DNA of 64,000 nt from Phytoseiulus persimilis (Eukaryota > Arthropoda > Arachnida > Mesostigmata > Phytoseiidae), in contig CM075104.1 of NCBI GenBank assembly GCA_037576195.1, positions 5,834,775 through 5,898,774 on the forward strand, written 5' to 3'. Both the position numbers and the translations under genes were made by a program. The stretch's first letter is position 1. Each line of letters starts with the position of its first letter. The notes beneath the pieces are model-generated. The model searched no databases, was not told the DNA's origin, and saw only the letters and a list, made by a program, of their open reading frames with translations. Positions 29,815 to 42,418 of the stretch are shown here, piece after piece.

Positions 29815-30114
29815 AAACCTATCATCGAGATTGCTATTACAATTAATTCCGATCGAGGTACTGATTGCGATCGATTGTATTTATCGTCGTTACCGTATTC
29901 TCCTCGCTTGGGCATCCTCTTCCAGTTCACTTCTTATCGATGAAACAACCATTAATTCGGTTAATATCGTGATCATTGAAAAATTATATCAATGAACCCA
30001 TGTTGATGGCAGAGAGGATAGCTGACGACCACAGACCTTCACCTTGTATAACGTGTACATGCAATATTCAAGAGACAATTAAACAGAGCAGCTGGTTTGC
30101 GCGAGCGATTTGCG

Positions 30115-30120
30115 AATAAA
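30115..30120 (+). terminator. Polyadenylation signal of DHX15
   Basis: AATAAA about 300 nt after the DHX15 stop codon in an AT-rich tract. It is the clearest candidate for the end of the transcript. Confidence 0.5.
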
Positions 30121-30333
30121 ATGTGAAATGTACATGATGAGTTCTTGTTCTTGCAGTCTACGGCAAACGATTCAACACCGATTCGCGCTCAAGCAGACGA
30201 TTCGCGGGTGCAGCATGTGTATGCTCCTGCGGCTCTCCGTGCAGCTCTCCGAAGCACTCATTTGAGTTGAGAAACTGGATCCAAATTCCATGAATCGGTT
30301 CCGATGGCTCTCGGGATGACTCTCAGACGACTG

Positions 30334-31108
30334 CTAAACTCTCATATCGATACGTCTGAATTCCACAGCGATTCCTGGATCGATTGATTCCAGTTGGACT
30401 TCATCCAGACTGTATCTTGTCGGAAGCAGAGGCCTGGCTGAATCATGATTGTGACTCATAGTGGTCTCTTGGATGCAACCCACAAGGACTCGATGAAACC
30501 TTCGATAAAACCGCAAACCGAGAACCCGGCCGGTGGAAGTACAGTCAAAATATTCGGAATTGATGCTCAGGTGACCCCATGGACGACAATCGAAACAAGT
30601 CGGGGGCACAGCTAGTCGTGTCCCAATGCGATGCAGAATGCCTCTGACGCCTGGCAGATTGTCGTTCAGCTTTAGCAGACAATCTGTCAGTGTTTCAGTC
30701 AAGAAGTTGGTCAAAATGGCATTCCTCACGATTCTCACTGTCATCCGCTCACTCTCTCAAGCCAGGTCTGCCCATGGTCGGTTTCCCTCCTCCGACAGGC
30801 CGTTCTCGAGCCCAGTGGTGTCAAGGCCAGTATTCAGCGTGAGATCGGTTAAACAGATCTGGCCAGCTTCGCTCTCATTTCTACAACTTGAAAGCGATTT
30901 TGTCTTTGCCCGGGCTCCGGGTCTGATGTCCGTAACACGAAAACGTTCCAAGGGCTCTGTGACATCCCCCAAGCCCTCGAAGATAGTACCGGTTGCAGCC
31001 GCTCAATGTGCCAGAGTCAAGAAGAACAACGGCCGAACAGTCACACATCAGAAGGTGACGTTTGAGTGAAATAGCTTTGTGAAGCGAGCCTTCGTTCACG
31101 GAGAGCAT
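30334..31108 (-). pseudogene. Possible gene fragment, unknown family
   Basis: Three minus-strand frames in succession (31108-30881, 30972-30757, 30744-30334) contain protein-like, cysteine-bearing sequence: RHLLMCDCSAVVLLDSGTLS, ICLTDLTLNTGLDTTGLENG, VPPTCFDCRPWGHLSINSEY and LRFYRRFHRVLVGCIQETT. They overlap or abut but lie in different frames, and I found no set of splice sites that joins them convincingly. A related short block occurs at 23968-24013. This could be a decayed gene, a transposon remnant or an unrecognised multi-exon gene. No function is proposed. Confidence 0.25.
31061..31104. repeat. Dispersed repeat copy B (GACGTTTGAGTGAA)
   Basis: Partner of 23968-24013: identical 14-base start and a diverged GTTCAC-ending block, about 7.1 kb apart in the same orientation. 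Too short and diverged to assign to a family. Confidence 0.4.
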
Positions 31109-31453
31109 CGGTTGGCCCCCGTACGACGACAGACTCCGTCAGAAAACCTTCCTTGTCGAAACTGGTGATCAGTCCGATGAGATTAGGTTTGAGAGCCACG
31201 ACATACAACTGACCACGCTGGTTTCATGATTGAGAAGTTTTCATATGATAGTGAACTGAGCGTGAATCTTCTGTAACTAATACATTCCTGGGCCTTTCAC
31301 CCTGGATTCCTTGGTCGAGGCACAGAAGTTCACTGCGAACTGCAGTCGATGATGCCTAACAGTCTATTATTGATTCAGCATAAAACTTCATTCGAGCTCC
31401 GTGCGCTCTCCAAGGCCGGCCATTGAAAGAATGTTTGATCTCCGCAGAGTACC

Positions 31454-34314
31454 ATGGATTCACCGGTTTCGGTGGGGACGCGGGTCTCCGTCGATGGATA
31501 TTATGGGACAGTTCGGTTCTACGGCTCGGTGAAGGGCACGCAAGGAACATGGCTCGGAGTCGAGTGGGACGATAGCACTCGTGGAAAACACAATGGCTGC
31601 TATAACGGTGCCCAATACTTCAAAACCAGGTGAGGAAATTCTGAATATCAGACTGATGGACGTCATGTCAGGAGCAACGTTTTCCGACGAAGGACTTCGG
31701 GTCGAGGTTGGGTGTTGTATCTTGAATTGCAGCGGATAGATCTTGATGGAGTAAAACGGGAAGTCGCTCATTTGCTCACTCTTCCCAGGCATGCGACTGG
31801 CGGCTCTTTCGTGAGACCTTCGAAGGCTGACCTGGGGATCTCAGTGAGAGAAGCCATTAAAATGAAGTATTTGAATCACGAGACGGACGAAAAACGGAAA
31901 AAGGAAATCTCGGAAAACTCGACGGATGTGTGGCTCCTCGGAAACGTTGGGAACACCCAGAGCAACCTAAAATGCATAGAGTTCGTCGGGCCTGAAAAAA
32001 TATCCGAACTCCAGAGGTACACGCAGGAAGCCCTCGCAGAAAATTTCGACATCGCATCGAGTTCCGATGAAATGTTCTCAACGATCTGTGTAAAGCTGAA
32101 TAATATTCTCTCTCGCAGTCGGCAGGAACTGTTGCGGATTGTAAACCTACGAAATATGCCGGTGTCGTCGGCGGGTCGGGAAATCACTTCGGTGGCGCCA
32201 ATGATTGTCGAGTTGGACCTCTCGCACACATTGTTATCGCACTGGGACAGCGTGGCCCTCATAGCTCAACAACTACCCCATCTGACTGAGTTGAACCTCG
32301 GGTAGGAAGGCATTTTCGAACTCCTGTCAAAGAGTATAATGAAATGTCATGCTGATTTCGAATGCGTCCGGCTTCCGCAGGAAAAACCATCTTCAAGTTC
32401 CTAGTCTCGTGACAAAGCACCAAGATGCATTCCAATCAGTGAGAAGAATTTCCTTAGAAGCCAGCAACTTGACATGGGAGCACATTCTACAGCTGGCGCC
32501 TATGTGGCCGCATATCGAATCTCTTGAGGTTCGGAACGTCATCTGAAATTTGACATGAATAATGAACTTGATATTGTGGCTCGGCTTTGGAAGAATGGTT
32601 TCGAGAAGTGAGCACTTTGTTTCTTCCACAGGTGAGCGCGAATAACATCAGTACGCTGTCGACACCGCCAAAGACAATATTCGGGAACTTGGAAGCGTTG
32701 AGCCTCCAGGAAAACCCTCTCACGTCGTGGCAGGAAGTGGCCAAATTGGCAAATCTCCCAAAGTGAGTGGATGCCATCCCTCCCCCTTATCGGGTTTCCT
32801 CTCCAGGGGATTCTTGATCATTCCCCTATGCTGTTCTGGATCCTCCGCGAGGAATCGCTGAATACCTCATCCTCATCCTTTTTCAATTTATTCGAGCATC
32901 GTCGTTTTTCTTATACGAACCCCGAATCTTCCAGGCTCCGCGAGCTGTACTTGAACGGGTGCAGAATCGAAAAGATCTCATTCCCTTCTGAAACGGGAGA
33001 GAAAACAGAACAGTTCTCTAAGCTGGAGCGCTTCGAGGTCGCCAACAACAGACTCTCATCGTGGAAAAGTGTTGCTGAGCTAGAGAAGCTGTCCTCCCTG
33101 AGGGTTCTCCGGATAAACGGGAACCCTACAACCTGCGGCACCTTTGAAGATGTGAGCGGCTACGTAGAAAATTCCCGAGAATAGGAACACGCAAGATCCC
33201 TGATATGCGATGACTGAGTTCGTCGGTTCGAGCGGGCGAGAGCGTCGATATGGATACGCCTGCGCCCCGGGATTATCTCACCTGAACCCCTATTTTTCGA
33301 ATCACACAGGTGTTCTACGACATCATCGGTCGGCTGAGTGTGACCAACATTAACAGGATGGATGTCTGTAAGGAAACACGCAAAGAAGCGGAGCTGTACT
33401 ACCTCAAAAAGTGCGTCAGATATCCGTCAGAGTATTCGGAGCTCCACTCAGCCTTTTCTACAGAAACTGACAGAGAAATAGTCCCGTCAGAGCCTCTCTG
33501 AGGGAACAGGATTGGGAATGGACGCGATAGCACTGGTTCACGTCGAAATTTCTTCCAGGCATTTCCCCGAATATCAACGACTCAAGGAAGGAGAGAATCA
33601 CTGTTCCGAATTCCTGCAGAGTCATCCCAGGTTCCAAAAGCTTTTGGAAGTTTACGGCGAGCCAACAATTACAGTCACAGACAGCGCTCCGACGACGTTG
33701 AAAAGCACTCTGATCGGTGAGTTTTTGTCAGAAACCGGAATTTCGCTATCAATTCTCAGCGAGTCAGCACGGATCAGCGCTTGCGGCTGGACCCTGCAAA
33801 GAACCACAACCCGCGAGTTCGCTGCAAGGTCTAGTTGCGGCATGCAGGAGGGATCGGCAGCAATAGCGAAACCCTGTAGAAGATGTAACACAGTGGCCGC
33901 TCGAACTTATATTCAACGATAGCTGGGACAGTGCGGTATCGATCTCATGAGTTCCGATTTCAGCGCTGGAGTTCGTCGCCATCGATGAGCCGGCCGTTGA
34001 GCCAATCCCGAAGAAGGTTCCGAGCTCCATGACCTTGGGGAACCTGAAACGAATGGTACGTTTGGAGTGTTGGTTCCTACCAAGGTCGCACGGATCCGGT
34101 AACAGTCGACAGAATGATTAGGTTTTTGACGGTTGTTTTCCAGGTGAATGTCATGTTCAAGCGGAAGCCAGCTCGCAAGCCAACACTCACGTATTTCCCG
34201 ACTAACGGACGATTCGGAGATACGGGCCTCCTTGAGTACGATTTCGGAAATGACCTTCGAGATTTGAATTTCTACGACATTGAGGACGGAGACAAAATCT
34301 ATGCTCGTTGGTAG
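31454..34314 (+). CDS. TBCE: Tubulin-specific chaperone E (tubulin folding cofactor E)
   Basis: Nine exons (31454-31629, 31789-32301, 32381-32528, 32632-32762, 32935-33151, 33310-33410, 33559-33716, 33964-34055, 34144-34314) join in phase to 568 residues, a little longer than the human protein. The N-terminal CAP-Gly domain (about residues 8-75) has GTWLGVEWDDSTRGKHNG and ends with GGSFVRPS. Leucine-rich repeats follow (VELDLSHTLLSHWDSV, LEALSLQENPLTSWQEV, LRELYLNGCRI, LRVLRINGNP). The C-terminal ubiquitin-like domain ends FYDIEDGDKIYARW. TBCE binds alpha-tubulin and, with TBCD, TBCC and TBCB, drives assembly and disassembly of the tubulin heterodimer in the cytosol. Introns are about 80-160 bp with GT-AG ends; the exon-3 donor GTTCGG is weak. 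No catalytic or structural gap was seen. Confidence 0.95.
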
Positions 34315-37220
34315 ACGAAGCCACAAATTGTGGATCGAATCGAACAGATACATCAGAGTCATGGGAGGAAAGATGGGAGACATTTAAATTACGGGCAGCA
34401 AAAAACATCTGCGGTGTGAATTTGATTCAAATGTACAAATGCGTTTGAGTTCGGCGCAACCATTTTGATGGAGATGACTCTTCAAGACTCAAGTGCAATA
34501 CCGACATTCTGGATGATTCGTGGGGATTATTCTTCGCGGAAGTCTAATCTCGAATCACGAAGCGTTGGACAGGCCATCAGTCGAGTGTTCCTTCTGGACT
34601 CGAGGGTGCGTTAGAGGAACGGAGCCCGATCCCGATGCTCCTCTGCGAATGGAGCTGTGTCTGTTCACGAGTTCCCTCGTTATGAATAAAGTTATCACGG
34701 CTCCCGATCTCCCACGCACTGCAGTTGTTTTGAATTTTATCGCTGGTTGCTTGCTCAGCCGTAAACAAACTAGTCACGTTCTCATGAAAGGCTCGGTTTT
34801 TCGCACGGAAGCCACGCTTTCGGCTCGGTCGTTGAAGCCATTAACGTGCTCTCCCATATCTCTCTGCGCCGCTTGCCAGGCACCAGGCATGAAGTGCCGA
34901 GGAAGTCAGACGATGTAATGATTCATCGGTGGTCCGCCGGAACCCTGAACCTCGGACTGCTCAAATGCTCTTAATCAGCTCGGTTTGTACTTCCCTCGCA
35001 GAAATGAAAACAATGCTCCAGTGAGGCTCGTTTCAAAACTTAAGTCACGTGGACCATTTAGGTTGCATCGTCTCCGGAGATAATGTCCGAGCCACCGGAA
35101 ACGGGGAGTGGGCAAAGCTGTTTTCCACTCTCCCAAGCCTCTGACCCTTTGTTACAGGAATTGCAGTCAGATCGAGAGAGGACGTCGATTTCAGCTCAGA
35201 TAGTAGTTCCCCGCGAACCCCGGCCTGGCCTACAGAAGATCTGGATGTGGACGCCACTTGGATGGGCCCCGCGACGAGTTTGTCTCTCGTCACACACGTT
35301 GTTTAGTTCGGAGATATCGGGACTTAACACGATGAAAAGGAATACGCGTAAGGGCGCTCGGTGTCGAAAGAAGCGGCCTCTTAAGAAAACGGTCCTTTTC
35401 AATCTAACAACGAAGTGTGTGATAACGAATCTTGTAATAACGGTTACGCGGTCCCAACGTTCCTCAAGATGCTTCTCCGTCACTGTGTCATCGGCTGGAT
35501 GGCCTCCCGCCTGAGCGGTTTTTCGGCCGCAACGTACAAACTCCGCTCGGTCTCTTCCGAAACAAGTTAGTTGGAGCCGGAAGTCACTCAGTGTCCGCGG
35601 CGGACCACTCCCAGCCGCGGACACGGGACGGCTTCCAAAGATTTCTCACCGTTCGAGGTGACCTCTATCGGATTTGCTGATGGCACTCGTCGCACAGTAG
35701 TGATCTTATCCTCCCAGGGTGATTCCATGGTCAGAATTCTGGTCTGGAAACAAGCTCCACGCCAAACATCGGAATCGGCTGTGGCGATCGGAGACGTTTG
35801 GCAAGCCTCTTGGAAGAAAGGAAGAATGTTGAGGCCCGGATTCCTTTCTGATATCCAGTTTTCAGCAAGAATGAGAGCGCGGTCTTCGCGGAATATCTCC
35901 GATAAGCGTAGTTGTCTCAACTCTTTCCCGTACCGGAGCAAAGTACCCGACAACCACCTCGTGGCGCTCATCATCCAGTTTCAAGGCCGTTCGTTCCACA
36001 TTTCAGCCGGTTGAAGGGAGCCAAAGTGAGTGGTCAACGACAGCCTCGCTATCGCTCGATGGGGAACGATCTCATCACAGATGGATAATGGCGACGACCT
36101 GAACGATTTCTTCCATTCCAACGGATCGTTCTCAATTCTCATCCCGCTCGCTTGCAATCCCGATGGGTTCCGGAGAGCTCTGAAATACGGAGAGTGGAAT
36201 TTGATCACTCGATGCAAGTAATGGACATCTCGCGCATGGATTGCTTGTTCATGTTCATTGAGCTCCAGCTCACGAGCATACACCAGAGACAATCTCCTCG
36301 AGTTACAACGACCACAAATGTGTGCGCTGCTAAATCCGATCACTGATCGGTTTTCCCAGTTACGCCGATGCTCGATGCCTCTTGTCAGTTCCAACGGGGA
36401 ATCTCCGCTTCTAGAGATTGAAAGTGGAGCAGATAAGAATAAGATGAAGTGGTGCAGAGAAAATGCGCGGAAAAATGCGGCAAAGCACACGTGCGGAAAA
36501 GTGGAGCTTGAATGGTGGTTTGGAGCGGGTGCGCCTATCATTTGAGCGCGGAAAGTCGTACCGAACCCATGCGCGGGAGAATGGATAGAGAAAGGTGCCG
36601 TGAATCTGGAAAACCATCTCGGGGAGTCCAAAACTGAGTTTTAGCCTCGTCACGACTTCGGTTTGAACTCATCATCGATCGGGGTTGGGGGAAGGCTTCT
36701 TCAAGATAAGATCCTCCATGCCGTTGAGCCAGCGCTCAAATATTTCAGTTTTCCGGAGATCTATCTGAAAGTATATCTCAAATCTTATTCCACATTGGTC
36801 CTTCGTTGTACTCCTCGTTCTCCCTCGTTTCCCCGGATCCTCCGCTCATGATTTCACTTCAGCGGAAACCATACTTTTTCCAGCAGGATGGAATCGGAAT
36901 ATCATTCGGCCAACTCTCTTGGGGTCACTGATTCGATGAACAGAAACTATGGAACATGGGACCTGAGCTTTGACAAATGCGAGCGGGACTCGAATCTCGG
37001 AGTTCCCATCCAAGGTAGAGCGAGCCGAGACGCGTCGTTGAAAGCTGACAACTCTCGGGGTGGATCGAACGCATTTGCAGAATTAGTTATTGACTCCCAA
37101 TGACAAACTAGCTCCTCACTGATCCTTGACTGAAGCTCCTCCCTAGGATTCGAAACGCAGCGGCTAACAGTCGCGGACCCGTTCCTGGATGCAGCTCAAC
37201 AGTGCTTTCTCTTGTGAACA
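34315..37220. other. Intergenic, no recognised gene
   Basis: About 2.9 kb downstream of TBCE. An AATAAA lies at 34685-34690, 371 nt after the TBCE stop, and could end its transcript. ORFs on both strands (for example 35981-36631 minus, 216 codons) have low-complexity, non-family sequence. The end of the stretch includes a 71-codon frame at 36888-37103 ending NAFAELVIDSQ, and a following segment reading QRLTVADPFLDAAQQ. These could be 5' exons of the ENaC gene that follows, but a TGA separates them from its first membrane segment. Confidence 0.4.
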
Positions 37221-39703
37221 ATGGATTACGCGAGGATAGTGTTGTTCGTTTTCTTCGGCGCTTGCTACACCTACCAGGTGCTGCTGATCGTTCTGGTAGG
37301 TTGTTCCAATTAATTTTGCCCGTTTCCAACCGCGACGAAGGAGTCTTCTGCGAGGGCTCGGGATGCAGATCCGCAGCCGGTGATTCGAAGCCGCGTTCTC
37401 TGCGACGGAACGAAAGAGTCGAACGCCTCCTTCCCCAACCCATGGTCCTGTGGAACCCACACATGGTCAGGAGCTGAAATAGTTTTCACACTTTTTCAGG
37501 ACTACCAGAAATACCCGACCACCATTGACCTGAGTACAAAAGGCCACGGCACCCTGAAGTATCCTGGAGTGACAACCTGCATCACGAACTGGGTCGATAG
37601 AACCAAATTCGAAACACGTTTCCCGGATGTCCGTATCGCTCGAGAACGACACTTGAAACGGCTTTCCATTGAGCACTTATCGATAGCACACTCGAAACCC
37701 AATTTTCTTCCTGTTAATAGTTTTCACCCTCCTGAAAGACCCGGGCCCCTCCGCCGCCCCTTATCTCGTCAGAGTCCCTGCCGGCTAACTCCCGGTCTCC
37801 CCTCTCGGCGCGATTCTCTATCTTGAGCTCCCTTGAATATATAATGGATCCCGCTCCAGGTGAACCTCGAAGGACCCGGCTGGAAGGAAGAGGTCGTGGA
37901 AACGCTTCGGAAAGAAGGGAATCTGGCCGAGGTCGCCATCTCCGCTGAGACTCATTTCCAATTCGGAGTCTCGAATCCTACATTTTATTTCGTTGAGTTT
38001 TATCTCAAAAAGACATCAATCGCGATTTCCTACTCCTCCCTGCCAAAATACATGTGCTTCTCGTTGAACTGGACGAGCGAGGCCTCGATGCAAGTCGTAC
38101 ATCAGAATCCGCTCATTTTCAGTAAGCCGTCGCCAGCTTTTGCAGATGAGTGACGGATCCTGGAACCATGCAATGATCTCACGATTCCCTCAGAAACTTT
38201 ATCTGAATCGAGGAATCGGTGGGGATTTCCTTGCTCAGGGATTTTCCTGTTTCACAGAGTCGAGCTTATTGTTCTTCTGGGTGCCGGAGAACGTACTGGA
38301 ATTGGATCCATATTACATGACGATTGCATTCCATGACGTGGACGGAAGCAGCGCCGGTGAGCGCCCGGGAATTATTTTAGAGCCCTCGGGGGAATACGTC
38401 TTCAACATCGAGCAGGTCAGACCGCGCAACTTGTCATCGGGCTGTCGAGGATGACAGGCTCCTGAAGCGTGGTGGTTCGACTCGCGAGCTACGTGGATTC
38501 GCCGCTTCCAGAGAGAAATCGTGTATTTACCGGAACCTTATGACACCGATTGCACGGATTACATGGCGTGGCCACGGCATCAAGAGCTCAAATCCATCTT
38601 GACCAAACCGGTTCGTCGTGTTTGAAGTCCCTTGAAATTCGAGGGAGGAGCCTAAAATGCAGTTAAGCTCTTCCTGCTCAGAGCCTCCTGAACGGGACAG
38701 TTCATAATCTTAAATGCACTGTCTCAGTTTGTGAATTCATCGGTCATGATAATTCTGTATTCAGATGTGTGAACATGATTGCAAGAACGAGATACTCCTA
38801 GAGGAGTGCGGTTGTCTTTCGGAAGACTATCCTGCTCGTCATCTCATCAACACAAGCGCTTGCTTGACTAACAAAGAGTGCCAAAGAGAGCATGCAGGTA
38901 ATCACAAACTCCCATGAGACTCCTCTGAGAACGGCATCCTCCCAAACAGGAGGGCATGCCGTCCTACTCTTCGATACCCTTGAAGATGCCGCCTATTAGC
39001 GAATTTCCGTCTTCTTGGAGGAACGCGGCGTGCGTTTCTCTAAAGATTTTCATCGGAATATCCAGAAGCATATGTCGAAACTCGACTATTGAAGTTGATA
39101 CTCAGTTGAGCTTATCTACCGCCCAGATGCGATTGAGAAATCCTGTGCAAAGCGCTGTGGGAAGGCCTGCCACAACATCATCTACGACGCCAAGCAGGCT
39201 CACTCCAAGGTAGTAGATGAATACCCGACCGTTTTTGGTGGCGGGCAGGTTGCTGTGGCGGGGAAGCGTCCCTGAACCGCGCGCGAACCGATCTCCGCTG
39301 CGGATCAACGGAACGCATCCAAAAACATCTTCGAGCCAGAATGTTTACAATTAACCGAGTTCCCACCAGCATGATTAACCGCACTTTGTTCCGAGAGGAG
39401 ACCTACATAGTTGAGTTTTCGCGCCAACTGAGAAGGTCTCATTCAAAACTCGCACAGATATTCGATCCGCTGGAAGAAGGCGAGTATTATATCAAACTCG
39501 TTCTTTTGATGACATCCCGCAACGTCGACGTGATGGAATTCATCCCAGCTCTAAGTTTCACTAAAGTTCTGGGTCTCGTGGGCGGCTATCTAGGACTTTG
39601 GCTCGGCCTCTCTCTCGTCACAATCATCAACAGGAGCTTGTTATATGTGGGTTCCAGACATGGAATTAGATGCAGCATGAAAATAGTTTATTTTCGGGCT
39701 TGA
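37221..39703 (+). CDS. Degenerin/epithelial sodium channel (DEG/ENaC) family, gene 1
   Basis: Exons resolved: 37221-37295, 37500-about 37632, 37860-38121, 38258-38415, 38458-38610, 38765-38897, 39127-39209 and about 39341-39703. The first exon encodes transmembrane segment 1 (ARIVLFVFFGACYTYQVLLI). The large extracellular domain shows KYPGVTTCITN, the EYVFNIEQ block, FQREIVYLPEPYDTDCTDY and many cysteines (MCEHDCKNE, ECGCLSEDYPA, KSCAKRCGKACHN). Transmembrane segment 2 is LVGGYLGLWLGLSLVTIIN, with G-L-S at the selectivity-filter position (family G/S-x-S). Products are trimeric amiloride-sensitive-type cation channels in the plasma membrane. ATG 37221 has a good Kozak context but gives almost no cytoplasmic N-terminus, so the usual HG gating motif is missing or lies in unplaced upstream exons. 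The exon 2-3 junction and last acceptor are uncertain. The Pickpocket-like subfamily was not determined. Confidence 0.85.
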
Positions 39704-39792
39704 CTTCTGACTTTCTGCGTGGAAGGAATCAATGACCTCGGGCGCTCACACTAGCTTCCTTCGAGAGCCATATGAAACAATAACACGAAGCA

Positions 39793-42418
39793 ATGTTGTG
39801 TCTCCGCGTGCAGGGCGCAAAAATCGTTGTCAAGAGACTCAGAGATGATTACTATAACATCCTCGCGGCGAGCTGCATCCACCGAGCGCTGCGCTTCCTG
39901 TGCAAATGCGTCTGCCTGTACGCATGTGGACTCTCGATCTTCGTCGATACTGTATCCTATTTGAAGTATCGCACATCGGTTAGAGTGGATCGCGGCAATC
40001 TCTCCAACCTTGAGTTCCCAGCGCTGACGGTCTGCAACGTCCAAGCGTGAGTGAGGCGCAGTTCTTTCCAGTAGTCGCGATTCGCTCCCACGAGAGTTCA
40101 AAACACCCCGTTGGGGCGACCGCGAGGAATTTTTCGAGTATCAATCTGGGCTTCGCGGAACAGGATCGTCGAATAATGAATGTACTGCTTCAGGATAAAT
40201 TTTTCCCGCGTTTGTTGGGAGTACGACGGCGCCGAATGCAAAACAAACGATCCGGAAGCAATACTGGGGAATCGTTTGACTCTGGTGAAGGAGCTGATAA
40301 AGTTCAGTTATCCGATCTCCGAGTTGGTTCTCGGATGTCAGCTCAACTACATGGACTACGTGTGCGAGCCCGCCGATTGCCTCAACTTGTGAGTACTGTT
40401 CTTGCCCAGAAATATTGAAACCAGACTCAGCTGACCGTTCTCAGCAGAGGAGACAGCAGAGTGGATCGCGATGAGATTTTCGGACATTCCTAGCTGGAAG
40501 GTTCAGTACACGTTCCTGAAAACGGGTGTTTGCTACACTTTCGACCCGACTCTTCTGAAAGAATATCGCGACTGTAAGGAGCCGTGGAGGTATGAACTGA
40601 GCGTCAGGTGAGCATTCCTCACACTCGTTTCCAGGCACATCAAGTTATCATTTCATTCTCCATCTTCCGAGTCGAGGCATCTTTAGTGAACCTTCTGTGC
40701 GCCTGTGGACACAGATTTTCTGAATTCCTCGGATCTATTATTCCAGGCTCGCGGCGACTTCTAGCAAAGAGATCACTTTATCGGGATTCTTGCACCAGCA
40801 GAATACGTTCACCTCAGCAATGCCGAATACATTCATGCTGCGACCGGGAAAGGTGGGAGTATTCGGAGGAACGAAGCAATAATTTAATTCGCCATGAAGG
40901 GCCTGTCTTCCGTGGTGCGAAGCGGGACGGAGGAATTGGTTGACGATCACCTCTTTCGAGATTCGTGATTCCCGAAATGTAGGAAGCCGCCTCATCTGGC
41001 GAGCTGCGAGAGCATCATGCAGACGTGACATTTGTTGTCACAGTGTATGGCGGGAGTGAAGTCAATCATGAACGTCACGCCATGGCGAATCGCGATGGTG
41101 GGAGTCCCTCATGATAGGGACTTCAAAGCAGCCTGGGATTCGCTCCCGCGAAGGGTCCATCGGCAAAAGCTGGGAGGCGGTTTCCTGGAAGAACTCTCGA
41201 AGTCCGTTCTTACTCAAGGAAGGCTCTTCGCAGGTATACATGGTAACAGCTGAGCAGAGAACGTTTTCAGCGCTCCCGCGTCCGTATGAGACTCAATGCG
41301 CGGACTACGTCAAAATGGCTCAACGAATGAATTATACCGAAGGGGTGAGAGCCAAGTCCTCCATTTATCCGCAAAATTGCACCAAATCGGCGGATCTTGA
41401 ACAGCACGTCGACGGAGATCCAAGGCGAAACGACCGCCGTCGTCAGTGCTCCTCGCGGTAATTCATGCGTCGACAGCGACAGCAATTCACGGTCTCGCAG
41501 CGTCTCATTTCGATCAGAAGGTTGACGTATCGCATGAGATCCGCAGAAATCTGGAATCCCTGCTTACAGAGCCTCGAAAACTCCCAACGTTTTTCATTCA
41601 ACTTGATTCACAGGAATTCATCCAAGCCGAAGAGTGCAGCGAACGATGTCTCTCGAGTAAATGGGAGGAAACTTGTAACTGTTACCCAAAACTGTACGGA
41701 GCTCGCGATCGTCTCAACGGGAGTCTCTGTGAATATTTGTCTCACCGTGAGTTCTTACGGCGTTGCGCGAAGTACTCGACGATGACAATAGTAGAGCGGG
41801 TCTACTGGAGTCGTCTCCTTTCTCACGAATTGGCTGAAAACGCGTTCCAGTGCGGTGCATCCAGGAAATGAAAGACCACTCGTGGCTTCCGTGGTGTCAG
41901 CACGCATGCACCAGAGCCTGCCACGAAGTGAGATATTCGACTCTGAGTTTCACAATCGGGACTGTCCAGAGCTACCTCAAGACCGAGTGAGTTTAGCCGA
42001 ACGAGAATTTTTCAAGGGGGCAGAAGAACAGAATCATATCAATGATAGCCTCCTCTGATCTCACTTCTCCGTGATCAGGAACAGCGAGGCCATAGTCAAC
42101 GTTCGCATGGGATCGTTCGTAGCAAAGAGCACATCAAACGTTGCCCGCATATCGGTAGGCTGCCAGATCTGAAAATTATGAGCGGAATTTCTCCACTTAG
42201 CATAGTCAGCGGCAGCAAAGTTTCGAGTGAATCGCGCTGACTGAATCAAAGAACAATTACCGTTGTTCCAGGGCTCCGATATGTTCACCCTCATCTCGGG
42301 ACACGTCTCCATGTGGCTAGGAATATCTGCCACTATGCTCTATAGCCTCCTGAAATACGTTCCGAGGAATGAATTCGTGGACCAGACGAACAAAGAATTC
42401 GGGAACAATGTCGAGTGA
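39793..42418 (+). CDS. Degenerin/epithelial sodium channel (DEG/ENaC) family, gene 2
   Basis: A second channel gene, in tandem with the first. Exons placed: 39793-40046 (N-terminus and TM1, FLCKCVCLYACGLSIFVDTV, ending FPALTVCNVQA), 40194-40388 (CWEYDGAECKTNDPEA), about 40447-40607 (VQYTFLKTGVCYTF), 40747-40852, an exon near 41030-41100, 41271-41344 (LPRPYETQCADY), 41614-41746 (EECSERCLSSKWEETCNCYP), 41851-41986 (CQHACTRACHEVRYST), 42079-42154, and 42272-42418 with TM2 (SGHVSMWLGISATMLYSLL; G-I-S filter). The last three exons join in phase. The join between 40388 and the next exon does not work with simple GT-AG sites in phase, so there may be a missed exon or a frameshift. Start chosen: first ATG in frame. 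It begins 89 bp after the stop of gene 1. Confidence 0.82.

Larger units (their letters stand above)
29815..31453. other. 3' flank of DHX15 and intergenic DNA
   Basis: AT-rich 3' UTR of DHX15 to about 30140, then sequence with no recognised gene. Minus-strand frames at 30334-31108 look partly protein-like and are listed separately. The segment just before 31454 is the TBCE 5' flank; no TATA box is evident. Confidence 0.5.

Noticed and set aside
35981-36631. 216-codon minus-strand ORF
   Set aside because: No recognisable domain, and the sequence looks non-coding (His/Ser/Arg-rich) with overlapping plus-strand frames.
40047-40071. A 25 nt intron in DEG/ENaC gene 2
   Set aside because: Too short for spliceosomal removal; the acceptor at 40193 gives a 147 nt intron and joins in phase to CWEYDGAEC.
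42061-42333. 90-codon minus-strand ORF at the end of DEG/ENaC gene 2
   Set aside because: Overlaps the exons encoding the second membrane segment of the channel and matches nothing.
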